This document shows, in pieces, positions 1-7,102 of a DNA stretch of 17,257 nucleotides; the stretch's first letter is position 1; each line of letters opens with the position of its first letter. Source of the stretch: CAZXDS01 sp964639525 (GTDB taxonomy: Bacteria > Bacteroidota > Ignavibacteria > Ignavibacteriales > Melioribacteraceae); NCBI GenBank assembly GCA_964639525.1, contig CAZXDS010000055.1, positions 1 through 17,257 on the forward strand. The letters run 5' to 3'. Made by a program: the position numbers and the translations under genes. The notes beneath the pieces were generated by a model. It worked only from the letters and a program-made list of their open reading frames with translations, was not told where the DNA came from and made no database searches.

Positions 1-345
1 AATATTTTATTTACTGAGAGAGGTTCATCTTTTGGATACAACAATCTCGTAGTTGATATGCGTTCATTGATCATTATGCGGGAACTCGGTTATCCGGTAG
101 TTATGGATGCAACACATTCCGTTCAAATGCCAGGTCTCAAACGTACTACCGGAGGCAATCCGAATTTTATTTTACCGCTCGCAAAAGCAGCTACGGCAGT
201 TGGAATTGATGCTCTGTTTCTTGAAGTTCATCCCAATCCAAAAGAAGCTTTAAGTGATGCCGAAAGTCAGCTTCCGTTAGATTCATTAAAAAAACTACTG
301 ATTCAAATTCAAAGCATTGACAGAATAGTAAAAAATTATGATTAA
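1..345 (+). CDS. kdsA: 3-deoxy-8-phosphooctulonate synthase (KDO-8-P synthase), 3' end only
   Basis: KdsA condenses phosphoenolpyruvate with arabinose 5-phosphate to give KDO 8-phosphate, the first committed step of the KDO branch of LPS synthesis, in the cytoplasm. The frame is open from base 1 and the start lies outside the window; 114 codons of the TIM-barrel C-terminal part remain. Visible family motifs are TERGSSFGYNNLVVD at the start, DATHSVQ (about 106-126), LEVHPNP and LSDAESQLPL. From memory, the last three resemble the metal-dependent Aquifex type more than the E. coli type; the His, Glu and Asp in them would be three of the metal ligands, while the diagnostic N-terminal Cys is outside the window. 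It overlaps kdsC by 8 bp. Identity is near certain; metal class is inferred. Confidence 0.95.
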   Translation, partial: NILFTERGSSFGYNNLVVDMRSLIIMRELGYPVVMDATHSVQMPGLKRTTGGNPNFILPLAKAATAVGIDALFLEVHPNPKEALSDAESQLPLDSLKKLLIQIQSIDRIVKNYD

Positions 346-829
346 TTTAGAAGAAAAATTTAAATGTATAAAACTATTAATTTTTGATTTGCAGGGAGTG
401 CTTATTTCCAATCATTCTAATTTTTCGGAAAATGATTTGAAAGAGTTTCATAATGTAATGAGCAATTTTTGTGATTTTGCACGTAAAAATAATTTTATTG
501 TTGCAATAATTACGGGACTTACAGACAAGCAGCTACATAAAGCCATTTGTACTAAATGCACTTGTGATACACTTCATGCTACGTTAGACAAAGTTTCGCA
601 AGCCGATAAATTACTTGTTAAATATAACATTGCGTATGACAATATATTTTATATGGGCGATGATTTGTTTGATATTCCGCTTCTGAAAAAGGCAGCTCTA
701 AGCTCCGCACCGGAAAATGCCAGAAGAGAAGTTAAACGAATAGTCGATTTTATTTGCCCGGGTAAAAATGCTGAAGAGCGACTATTGTTTATTCAAAATT
801 CGTTAAGCAGTATTTCAACAATAATATGA
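338..829 (+). CDS. kdsC: KdsC-like HAD protein (KDO 8-phosphate phosphatase family), catalytic motif altered
   Basis: KdsC normally removes the phosphate from KDO 8-phosphate. This 163-residue protein has the length and order of a C0-type HAD phosphatase: motif I IFDLQGVL (Asp17), motif II IITG (Thr59), a Lys near residues 85-91, and motif IV GDDLFD (Asp108, Asp109, Asp112). The second Asp of the usual DxDG motif I, the general acid/base, is Gln19 here; the codon is CAG, which needs more than one base change from an Asp codon. The C-terminal GGxGAVRE-like segment is also poorly conserved. Position between kdsA (8-bp overlap) and kdsD (16-bp gap) fixes its pathway. It may be a weak or non-canonical phosphatase, or a pseudoenzyme whose job is done by another HAD protein. 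Confidence 0.8.
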   Translation: MINLEEKFKCIKLLIFDLQGVLISNHSNFSENDLKEFHNVMSNFCDFARKNNFIVAIITGLTDKQLHKAICTKCTCDTLHATLDKVSQADKLLVKYNIAYDNIFYMGDDLFDIPLLKKAALSSAPENARREVKRIVDFICPGKNAEERLLFIQNSLSSISTII

Positions 830-845
830 ATGAATTGAGGAAACT

Positions 846-1823
846 GTGAACAATAAACAAATTATTGAAGAAGGGAAAAAAGTTGTAAGCTTAGAATTAA
901 AATCTATTGAGCAACTATTAAATAAGATAGATGAAAATTTTGCCGATGCAGTGAATGCAATTTGTAATTCAAACGGTCGTGTAGTTATTTCAGGTGTTGG
1001 CAAATCAGGTTTGATTGCACGTAAAATAGTTGCTACGTTAAATTCAACGGGAACAGCTTCAATTTCATTGCACCCGACTGATGCACTTCACGGTGATTTG
1101 GGAATGGTTCGGAAAGAAGACATTGTAATTGTTATTTCAAAGAGCGGAAATACTGATGAAATTATCAACCTTGTTACTTTTCTTAAACGAATCGGGGTAA
1201 CAATTATCGGAATGATTGGCAATACAAATTCTACGTTAGTTAATTTATGTGATATCGTATTGGATATTTCTGTTGACGAAGAAGCCTGCCCGAACGATTT
1301 GGCACCAACTTCTTCAACCACAGTTACACTGGTTATGGGTGATGCCTTAGCGATTTCTTTACTTCAATTAAAGGGATTTACTGCGAAAGACTTTGCCGAA
1401 TTTCATCCCGGCGGCAGTTTGGGGAAACGTCTCTCGCTAAAAATTTCAGAAATAATGTACAAAGATAATGATGTTCCTGTTGTTAATGAATCGTCTCTTT
1501 TGAAAGATGTTATTTATGAAATTTCTTCAAAGCGTTTGGGAACAACTGCAGTAGTAAATTCAGAGGGGAAATTAACCGGTATTATTACCGATGGCGATCT
1601 ACGGAGACTACTTGAAAAATCAATTGATATTAAAAAGATAACTGCCAAAAAGATTATGAGCATAAATCCCAAAACAGTTGACCCGAATTATCTTGCTTCA
1701 TTTGCCTTGCAGCAAATGGAAAAATATAATATTACTTCGCTGCTTGTTTCGGAAAACGGACAAAACGTTGTGGGCATTGTTCACCTGCACGACCTTGTTA
1801 AACTCGGCTTAAAAAGAAGATGA
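846..1823 (+). CDS. kdsD: Arabinose 5-phosphate isomerase (KdsD/KpsF/GutQ family)
   Basis: This enzyme interconverts ribulose 5-phosphate and arabinose 5-phosphate, supplying the sugar substrate of KdsA. The 325-residue protein has an SIS domain (about 30-180) followed by two CBS domains (about 205-260 and 268-325), the full architecture of E. coli KdsD (328 aa). Residues corresponding to the E. coli active-site set are Lys53 (GVGKSG), Glu105 (SGNTDEI), Glu146 (EACP) and His187 (HPGGSLG), at a constant offset of six. The start is GTG with a GAGG ribosome binding site at 837-840; no upstream ATG fits. Its stop overlaps the lptC start in an ATGA junction, so translational coupling is likely. 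The CBS pair usually binds nucleotides and may regulate activity. Confidence 0.95.
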   Translation: MNNKQIIEEGKKVVSLELKSIEQLLNKIDENFADAVNAICNSNGRVVISGVGKSGLIARKIVATLNSTGTASISLHPTDALHGDLGMVRKEDIVIVISKSGNTDEIINLVTFLKRIGVTIIGMIGNTNSTLVNLCDIVLDISVDEEACPNDLAPTSSTTVTLVMGDALAISLLQLKGFTAKDFAEFHPGGSLGKRLSLKISEIMYKDNDVPVVNESSLLKDVIYEISSKRLGTTAVVNSEGKLTGIITDGDLRRLLEKSIDIKKITAKKIMSINPKTVDPNYLASFALQQMEKYNITSLLVSENGQNVVGIVHLHDLVKLGLKRR

Positions 1824-2359
1824 AAACCTTTGCAATTGCATTCTTGTTAATAGTAGTTTTTTCATCATGCGGTGAAAATCAAATTAGGCCGACAATCAAT
1901 ACACAATTGGACGATTCTAATATTCCTACTCAGCAAAGTTGGGACTCAAAAATAATATTTACGCAAAAAGGTATTTTGAAAGCAATTTTGTATTCAAAAC
2001 ATTTAATGGTGTTTGAAAAAAAGCATGAGACTTTGATTGATGATATGAAAATTGATTTTTACAATCCTGCCGGAGAAAGAACTTCCGTACTTACTTCAAA
2101 AAAAGGAAGGGTTGACGACATAACAAAAAACATGTTCGCCATTGATAGCGTTGTTACGGTAAGCGACAGTGGGGTTACGCTTAGAACTGACGAATTAATG
2201 TGGGTAAACAAAACCCAAAAAATTAAAACCGACCGGTTTGTAAGAATCGAATCGCCGGATGAAATTATTGAAGGTTACGGATTTGAATCCGACCCGAGTT
2301 TAGAAAACTATGTTATCCGAAACATAATTTATTCAACCGAAGCAAAGAAAAATAAATAG
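1820..2359 (+). CDS. lptC: LPS export protein LptC, predicted lipoprotein
   Basis: LptC receives LPS from the LptBFG inner-membrane transporter and passes it to LptA in the periplasmic bridge. The 179-residue protein begins with a lipoprotein-type signal (hydrophobic stretch 4-14, then FSSC with Cys17), instead of the permanent membrane anchor of proteobacterial LptC; Phe at -3 of the lipobox is unusual but tolerated in this part of the tree. The rest is a single periplasmic beta-rich domain (about 40-175) with the alternating polar/hydrophobic pattern of the OstA/LptC fold, including GERTSVLTSKKG and later IESPDEIIEGYGFESD. It is coupled to kdsD by a 4-nt overlap and shares one base with the lptA start. 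The call rests on fold pattern and operon position. Confidence 0.85.
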   Translation: MKTFAIAFLLIVVFSSCGENQIRPTINTQLDDSNIPTQQSWDSKIIFTQKGILKAILYSKHLMVFEKKHETLIDDMKIDFYNPAGERTSVLTSKKGRVDDITKNMFAIDSVVTVSDSGVTLRTDELMWVNKTQKIKTDRFVRIESPDEIIEGYGFESDPSLENYVIRNIIYSTEAKKNK

Positions 2360-3881
2360 TGAAAATTCTTTTAAAAATATTGTTAGTATTAACATTACTC
2401 AATTCTTCATATTTTGCTCAAAACTCAGAACGTATAATCATTGTTGGGGATAGCTTAATAGGTACAGTTGTAAATGGCGAAAGCATCAGACGCGTACTTG
2501 GCGATGTGGTTATTACTCAAGGAAATGTTAGAATAACTTGTGATGTTGCCATTCAGCATCTTGTTAAAAATAATGCAGAGCTGTTCGGAAATATTGTTGT
2601 AACGCAGGACAGCATTACTATGTTTGGAAAGCGAGGATTTTACTACGGCAATACAAAAACCGCATACTCCGATTCAGGCGTAATAATGAATGACGGACAC
2701 GTTATTTTAAAAGCCGACAACGGTTACTATTATTTTAAAGAAAAGAAAGCACATTTTTATAATAATGTAGAACTCTTTGACAGCTTAAGCACACTTTATT
2801 CCGATCGACTTTATTACTACAACGATGAAAATAAAGCAGTTGCGGTGGGTCATGTTTTTATTGCGGATTCATCATCTGTTATAAATGCTGATAGTCTAAT
2901 CAGCTTCCGCGATAAAAATATTACGTATGCATTTAATAACGTTAAAATTCAAAATCCGGAAAGTGATTTTAAAATTACGGGGAATAAATTAGAGAATTAT
3001 GGCGATAAAAAATATGCCAAGGTTACTAAGAATGCTCTGCTTACTAAAATTGATACAACTCAAACAGGAGAAATTGACACTCTTTTAATGCATTCCAAAA
3101 GCATGCTGTTTTTTCAAGACAGTTCGCAAAAACTAATTGCCGAAGATTCTGTACTTATTGTCAGAGGTAATTTTGCATCGAGAAACAGTCACACGATTTT
3201 TTATAAAAAGGAAGGAACTCTTTTTACTTTCCGTAAAGAAGGAGAATTGAGGCAGCCAATTTTATGGTTCGATAATTCTCAACTTCTCGGCGATTCCATT
3301 TCCATTTTTTTGAGAGAAAATATTTTGCGAGAAATAAAAATAATTCAAAGTGCCTCTATAATTTCAAAAAATAAATCTTATGATTTTAGATACGACCAAA
3401 TTTCAGGAGATACNNNNNNNNNNNNNNNNNNNNNNNNNNNNNNNNNNNNNNNNNNNNNNNNNNNNNNNNNNNNNNNNNNNNNNNNNNNNNNNNNNNNNNN
3501 NNNNNNNNNNNNNTAATTTCAAAAAATAAATCTTATGATTTTAGATACGACCAAATTTCAGGAGATACTCTATTACTTAATTTCAAGAACAGGCAGCTTT
3601 CAAAAACTACTGTGCTTGGCGGAGTGCTGAGTATTTATTATATTTTTGATGATGCAAAACCAAACGGATTAATAAAGGTAAGTTCTGAAAGAGCGGTAAT
3701 ATCATTTATTAAAGGACAAGTTAATGGAATTAAAATGTATGGTGAACCAAACAGCGAATATCACCCGGAGATTTTGGTAAAAGGGAAAGAAAAGGATTTT
3801 ACTCTTCCGTCCTTTATTATTTATAAAAATAGACCAACAAAGCAAATATTAATAAACCAAAAAAATAATTATGGCAAATAA
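2359..3881 (+). CDS. lptA: OstA-like LPS transport protein (LptA-type), interrupted by an assembly gap
   Basis: Periplasmic beta-jellyroll protein expected to carry LPS from LptC to the outer-membrane LptD. It starts with GTG sharing one base with the lptC stop, and has a signal peptide (hydrophobic 4-18, likely cleaved after YFA). Repeated OstA-type strands run along the sequence, for example GDVVITQGNVRITCDVA, NNAELFGNIVVTQDS and FYNNVELFD. A run of 100 N (3414-3513) is flanked by identical 55-bp copies; removing 155 bp puts the downstream frame, which ends at 3881, exactly in phase and gives about 455 residues. This is much longer than E. coli LptA (185 aa) but usual for OstA-like proteins of Bacteroidota relatives. 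It overlaps lptB by 11 bp. Whether it acts as LptA or as an LptD-like accessory is not settled by sequence alone. Confidence 0.85.
3359..3413 (+). repeat. 55-bp duplicated contig end, left copy
   Basis: These 55 bases immediately before the N run recur exactly at 3514-3568. The copy ends directly at the first N, which is what two contig ends sharing a 55-base overlap look like. Confidence 0.95.
3414..3513. other. Assembly gap of exactly 100 N
   Basis: A run of exactly 100 undetermined bases, the conventional placeholder for a gap of unknown size. It sits between two identical 55-bp flanks inside lptA, so the true sequence probably has neither the N run nor the second flank. Confidence 0.98.
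3514..3568 (+). repeat. 55-bp duplicated contig end, right copy
   Basis: Exact copy of 3359-3413, beginning at the first base after the N run. Translated in the lptA frame it repeats the residues IISKNKSYDFRYDQISGD, then continues with TLLLNFKNRQ without a stop. Confidence 0.95.
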
Positions 3882-4611
3882 TTTAACGCTACGATGCAGT
3901 GAGCTTGTAAAAATTTACAAAAAGAGAACGGTTGTAAATAAGGTTTCAGTTCAAGTTACTCAAGGAGAAGTAATTGGTCTTCTCGGACCAAACGGCGCCG
4001 GAAAAACTACAACTTTTTATATGATAGTTGGAATGATACCGCCTGATGGAGGCAAGGTATATATTGATGACCAAGAAATAACCTCCAAAGCTATGTATAA
4101 ACGTGCCAAAATGGGAATCGGTTATCTTCCGCAGGAAGCTTCTGTTTTTAGGCGAATGAGCGTTGAAGATAATATTCTTGCTGTACTTCAAATGACAAAG
4201 CTTTCAAAAAAAGAACAGAAAGAAAAAACCGAATCACTTCTTGAAGAATTAAGTATTACACAAATACGTAAAACCCTGGGTTTTCAACTAAGCGGCGGCG
4301 AAAGACGCAGAACTGAGATTGCACGTGCACTTGCAACCGACCCGAAGTTCATGCTTCTAGACGAACCTTTTGCGGGTGTTGACCCGATTGCAGTTGAAGA
4401 TATTATGCAGATTGTTGCAAACTTAAAGCATAAAGGAATTGGTATTTTAATAACCGACCACAATGTTCACGAAACACTCAGCATTGTTGATAAAGCCTTT
4501 ATACTAATAAATGGGAAAATATTCAAAGAAGGGACAGCCTCAGTATTAGCCGAAGACCAGGAAGTACGCAAACTTTATCTCGGTAAAAATTTTAAGCTCG
4601 ATAGATACTAA
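3871..4611 (+). CDS. lptB: LPS export ABC transporter ATPase LptB
   Basis: Cytoplasmic ATPase that powers LPS extraction by the LptBFG complex; the LptF/LptG membrane subunits are not in the window. The 246-residue protein is a complete ABC nucleotide-binding domain: Walker A GPNGAGKT (39-46), Q-loop Gln88, signature LSGGE (140-144), Walker B MLLDEP (161-166) and switch His197 in ITDHNV. The stretch from LSGGERRR through DEPFAGVDP to ITDHNV and the C-terminal LYLGKNFKL are characteristic of LptB rather than other ABC ATPases. The ATG lies inside the last codons of lptA (11-bp overlap), with no clear Shine-Dalgarno, suggesting translational coupling. It is the last gene of the LPS operon; no convincing intrinsic terminator follows. 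Confidence 0.97.
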   Translation: MANNLTLRCSELVKIYKKRTVVNKVSVQVTQGEVIGLLGPNGAGKTTTFYMIVGMIPPDGGKVYIDDQEITSKAMYKRAKMGIGYLPQEASVFRRMSVEDNILAVLQMTKLSKKEQKEKTESLLEELSITQIRKTLGFQLSGGERRRTEIARALATDPKFMLLDEPFAGVDPIAVEDIMQIVANLKHKGIGILITDHNVHETLSIVDKAFILINGKIFKEGTASVLAEDQEVRKLYLGKNFKLDRY

Positions 4612-4625
4612 TATAAAATTTTACT

Positions 4626-4633
4626 TAACTTTG
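4626..4633 (+). promoter_or_regulatory. TAnnTTTG box (Bacteroidota-type -7 element)
   Basis: TAACTTTG matches the Bacteroidota sigma factor -7 consensus TAnnTTTG and ends 33 nt before the ATG of the secreted nuclease gene. No good -33 TTTG box is visible at the usual spacing, so this is tentative. Confidence 0.35.
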
Positions 4634-4665
4634 CGTACTATTTTTCATGAATTACGGAATTTACA

Positions 4666-5910
4666 ATGAAGCAAATTAAATTGATTTTTCTTACATTTAT
4701 TTTATTATTCGGTTCAACTTTATTCGCCCAAAATAAAGTTACTTTTATGACGTATAACCTTCTTAATTATCCGAACTCTTCTTCAACAAGAAATCCTTAT
4801 TTTCAAAAAATAATGCAGGCTGCCAAACCGGATTTATTAGTTGTGCAGGAAATGAAATATTCGAGCGGTGTAAATAATTTTTTAACAAACATACTTGATA
4901 CTAGTTATGCAGCTGCAACATATATTTCAGGTTACGACACAAACAATGAGCTTTATTACAAAAAGAGTTTATTCACCTTTATCAACAATGTTCCGATAAA
5001 CACAGCCCTTCGAGATATAAATCAATTTACGGTTGTAAATATATTAACTCAGGACACATTACTAATTTATTCTGCACACCTTAAAGCAAGTCAGGGCAGC
5101 ACTAATGAACAAAAACGGCTTGCCGAAGTGAATAATTTAAGAGCAGTAACTGATGCTCTTTCACCAAATACTGATTATATTTTATGCGGCGATTTTAATT
5201 TGTATAAATCAACCGAACCGGCTTATCAAGCCTTAGTCAGCCAAACTAATTCAGGTTATTTTATCGATCCCAGCAGAGTTGGTAATTGGCACAACAATAG
5301 TTCGTACAAAGATATTCACACACAGGCAACGAGAGTAAATCAAGTAGGTGGAGACGGAAGTTCCGGCGGATTGGATGACAGATTTGATTTTATATTATTT
5401 TCTGAGTCAATCAATCAATCAATTAATATCAATTACGTATTAAACAGTTACTACAGTTTTGGAAACGATGGCAACCATTTTAATGAATCAATCAATTCAG
5501 GTACAAATACGGCTGTTTCACAGGATATTGCCAATGCTCTTTATTATGCATCCGATCACCTTCCTGTTATTGCCCAATTTGATTTTGGTCCGACTGTTTC
5601 AGTTTCAGACGAAAACATTATTTCCAAATTTAATCTTTCGCAAAATTACCCGAATCCGTTTAATCCGAGTACCCTAATTTCATATTCTCTTCCAAGCAAA
5701 ACTGAATTTTCATATTCCGTGCAATTAGAAGTCTATAATACTCTTGGACAAGTAATTAAAACCCTTGTAAATAAAAATCAATTATCCGGTACTTATCAAT
5801 TTCAGTTTTCAACCGGTAACTTACCAAGCGGAATATATTTTTACAGATTAACAGCCGCCGGTAAATTCAGTAGTTTTTCACAAACAAAGAAAATGATTTT
5901 ATTGAGATAA
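4666..5910 (+). CDS. Secreted endonuclease/exonuclease/phosphatase-family protein with T9SS type A sorting tail
   Basis: A 414-residue exported protein. A signal peptide (hydrophobic 6-20, cleavage near LFA-QN) leads into an EEP (DNase I-like) domain of about 24-305 with its catalytic signatures in order: MTYNLLNY (28-35), Glu62 in VVQEM, His138 in SAHLKAS, GDFN (175-178) and SDHLP (296-300). The C-terminal about 90 residues form a T9SS type A sorting domain starting with LSQNYPNPFNPS (nt about 5635-5670) and ending in KKMILLR. The fold cleaves phosphodiesters in nucleic acids, or phosphates from inositides or lipids; the substrate cannot be told here, although a secreted nuclease used for nutrient scavenging is plausible. 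It has its own upstream promoter-like box and converges on mlaE. A (TCAA)4 run at 5407-5422 lies within the coding sequence. Confidence 0.9.
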   Translation: MKQIKLIFLTFILLFGSTLFAQNKVTFMTYNLLNYPNSSSTRNPYFQKIMQAAKPDLLVVQEMKYSSGVNNFLTNILDTSYAAATYISGYDTNNELYYKKSLFTFINNVPINTALRDINQFTVVNILTQDTLLIYSAHLKASQGSTNEQKRLAEVNNLRAVTDALSPNTDYILCGDFNLYKSTEPAYQALVSQTNSGYFIDPSRVGNWHNNSSYKDIHTQATRVNQVGGDGSSGGLDDRFDFILFSESINQSININYVLNSYYSFGNDGNHFNESINSGTNTAVSQDIANALYYASDHLPVIAQFDFGPTVSVSDENIISKFNLSQNYPNPFNPSTLISYSLPSKTEFSYSVQLEVYNTLGQVIKTLVNKNQLSGTYQFQFSTGNLPSGIYFYRLTAAGKFSSFSQTKKMILLR

Positions 5911-5970
5911 TTTTTATGGATTATAAATTTGGCGTTATTAATGTTAAGAGCATTATTCAAATAATTCCGG

Positions 5971-6738
5971 CTAAAAAATAATTGTCCATAACAAATAATC
6001 GAAAACTAAAATTAATGCGGCGTTTAATACAAAAGCTCTAATAGTAGAAAGTCCTACTCCTTCGGCGCCGCCTTGAGTTGCAAACCCAATGTGAACTCCG
6101 AGTAATGCGGTAATTCCTCCGAAAATTATTCCTTTTGAAATGCCGAAGAAAAAATCACCTACTGTAATAAAGCGCTTTACCGATTCGAAAAAAACACCGA
6201 ATGAAATACCGAGAAAAGTATTTGAAATTAAATATGCTCCAAATACCGCAATAAAATTTGCAAACACAACCAGAATTGGCATCATTAATATTGCCGCAAA
6301 AAAGCGAGGCATTGCTAAATAACGAATTGGGTTTACGCCCATTACTTCTAGTGCATCAATTTGCTCCGTAACTTTCATAGAACCAAGTTCAGCAGCAATT
6401 GAAGCTCCCACTCTACCAGCAATAACAATTGCAGTCAAAACAGGACCAAGTTCGGTTATAATAGCCTTGCTTGTGGCAACACCGATAAAAGACATTGGGG
6501 CAAAACCTTTTAGTTGGTATGCTGCTTGCCAAGCAGAAACCGCTCCGGTAAAAATTGCAATAACAATAACTAATGGTAACGAATCAACGCCAATATGTTC
6601 CATTTGGGAAAACAGTAATTTTCTATTACGATAGAGTTTTGGAGATTGCTTGAAAATTGATAGAAGCAGAATTGAAATTTGCCCAATTTCCTGAAACATT
6701 TTAAGAGTTTTTTTGCCAAGAAAATGTAGAAAAGCCAA
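5971..6738 (-). CDS. mlaE: MlaE-type ABC transporter permease (lipid/phospholipid transport)
   Basis: Inner-membrane permease of an MCE-type system that moves phospholipids between inner and outer membranes. The 255-residue protein has the family length, with about five to six hydrophobic segments and the diagnostic conserved core: the ELGPVLTAIVIAGRVGASIAAELG region followed by TEQIDALEVMGVNPIRYLAMPR. The start is TTG at 6738; an in-frame stop sits four codons upstream, and the first ATG (6699) would cut off the conserved FLGKKTL N-terminus, so TTG is preferred despite no clear Shine-Dalgarno. The usual partners, an MlaF ATPase and an MlaD/MCE protein, are not next to it: downstream it runs into the convergent nuclease gene. 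It must work with subunits encoded elsewhere, or be a relict. Confidence 0.9.
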   Translation of the reverse strand: MAFLHFLGKKTLKMFQEIGQISILLLSIFKQSPKLYRNRKLLFSQMEHIGVDSLPLVIVIAIFTGAVSAWQAAYQLKGFAPMSFIGVATSKAIITELGPVLTAIVIAGRVGASIAAELGSMKVTEQIDALEVMGVNPIRYLAMPRFFAAILMMPILVVFANFIAVFGAYLISNTFLGISFGVFFESVKRFITVGDFFFGISKGIIFGGITALLGVHIGFATQGGAEGVGLSTIRAFVLNAALILVFDYLLWTIIF

Positions 6739-6837
6739 AATTTTTACTTAATTATTTTGAAAACGTTAATGTACTTACAATTATAATAACTTTCAGAATA
6801 ATTTTTTGTTGAATAACACCACAAACTCCTTTTTACC

Positions 6838-6866
6838 TTGCCTAATATCATATATTTTCATATAAT
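6838..6866 (+). promoter_or_regulatory. Sigma70-type promoter upstream of the ilvE leader
   Basis: TTGCCT (6838-6843), a 17-bp spacer and a perfect TATAAT (6861-6866) form a good housekeeping promoter. Transcription would begin near 6873 and run into the terminator at 6991-7016 before reaching ilvE. The TATAAT and spacer are exact but the -35 box matches only the TTG part well, and AT-rich DNA gives false TATAAT boxes. Confidence 0.5.
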
Positions 6867-6872
6867 ACTTAT

Positions 6873-7016
6873 CCAATTATTATTTAACTAACTTATTGAA
6901 TTAGTTTATTTAGCATGCAAAACGTAATTATTAACATACAATTTTCAATTATTGAAATTATTATCAGTAGTTTAATTATGGAATTTAATGCCCGACTTCT
7001 TCTGTCGGGTTTTTTA
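6873..7016 (+). ncRNA. Predicted ilvE leader RNA or small RNA ending at an intrinsic terminator
   Basis: No protein gene on this strand lies between the nuclease (ending 5910) and the terminator at 6991-7016, yet a promoter and a terminator bracket this stretch. The simplest readings are a transcription attenuator for ilvE or a small terminated RNA of about 144 nt. A weak hairpin, AACTAA (6886-6891) with TTAGTT (6901-6906), lies near its 5' end. No T-box, SAM or other riboswitch motif was recognised. The 5' end is inferred from the promoter. Confidence 0.4.
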
Positions 7017-7022
7017 TTTTAA
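6915..7022 (+). CDS. Candidate leader peptide, 35 codons, rich in Ile and Leu
   Basis: The ORF begins at ATG 6915 and ends at TAA 7020-7022. It encodes MQNVIINIQFSII, continues EIIISSLIMEF and ends NARLLLSGFLF: 9 Ile, 5 Leu and 1 Val in 35 residues, with no Lys. Such a run of branched-chain codons upstream of a branched-chain aminotransferase gene recalls ilv/leu leader peptides. Against it: there is no Shine-Dalgarno, AT-rich DNA favours Ile codons, and the ORF runs through the terminator hairpin rather than stopping before it, unlike classical attenuators. Confidence 0.3.
   Translation: MQNVIINIQFSIIEIIISSLIMEFNARLLLSGFLF
6991..7016 (+). terminator. Rho-independent terminator upstream of ilvE
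   Basis: Perfect 6-bp GC-rich stem CCCGAC (6991-6996) / GTCGGG (7004-7009) with a 7-nt loop, followed directly by six T (7010-7015). It works only rightward; the opposite strand has no T run after the stem. It cannot terminate a protein-coding transcript because the nearest upstream rightward gene ends about 1.1 kb away beyond mlaE. Confidence 0.85.
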
Positions 7023-7102
7023 AAGGTTTTTAACTAAATTTTTATCAACTAGTAATTTTTTAAAAATTAATTATTGAAATATTAAGTACTGAGGAGTTAA
7101 AC

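Larger units (their letters stand above)
6739..7102. other. Long intergenic region between mlaE and ilvE
   Basis: This 364-bp divergent gap holds a sigma70-like promoter reading rightward, a short leader with an isoleucine-rich ORF, a strong rightward intrinsic terminator and the ilvE ribosome binding site (GAGGAG at 7091-7096). An isolated TATAAT hexamer reads toward mlaE at 6785-6780 but lacks a -35 partner. An A/T-only 17-bp palindrome lies at 7053-7069, which is weak evidence in such AT-rich DNA. Confidence 0.8.

Noticed and set aside
1088..1321. 77-codon minus-strand ORF within kdsD.
   Set aside because: Shadow of the kdsD coding strand; the sense protein carries all family motifs.
3612..3881. 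Separate small gene starting at ATG 3612.
   Set aside because: It is the C-terminal end of lptA cut off by the N run; frame and content continue the upstream protein once the overlap is collapsed.
5407..5422. (TCAA)4 tetranucleotide run in the secreted nuclease gene, a possible phase-variation tract.
   Set aside because: Four copies are too few to suggest frequent slippage, and it encodes ordinary residues (SINQS) in an intact frame.
7053..7069. 17-bp A/T palindrome before ilvE.
   Set aside because: Composed only of A and T in very AT-rich DNA, so it is likely by chance.
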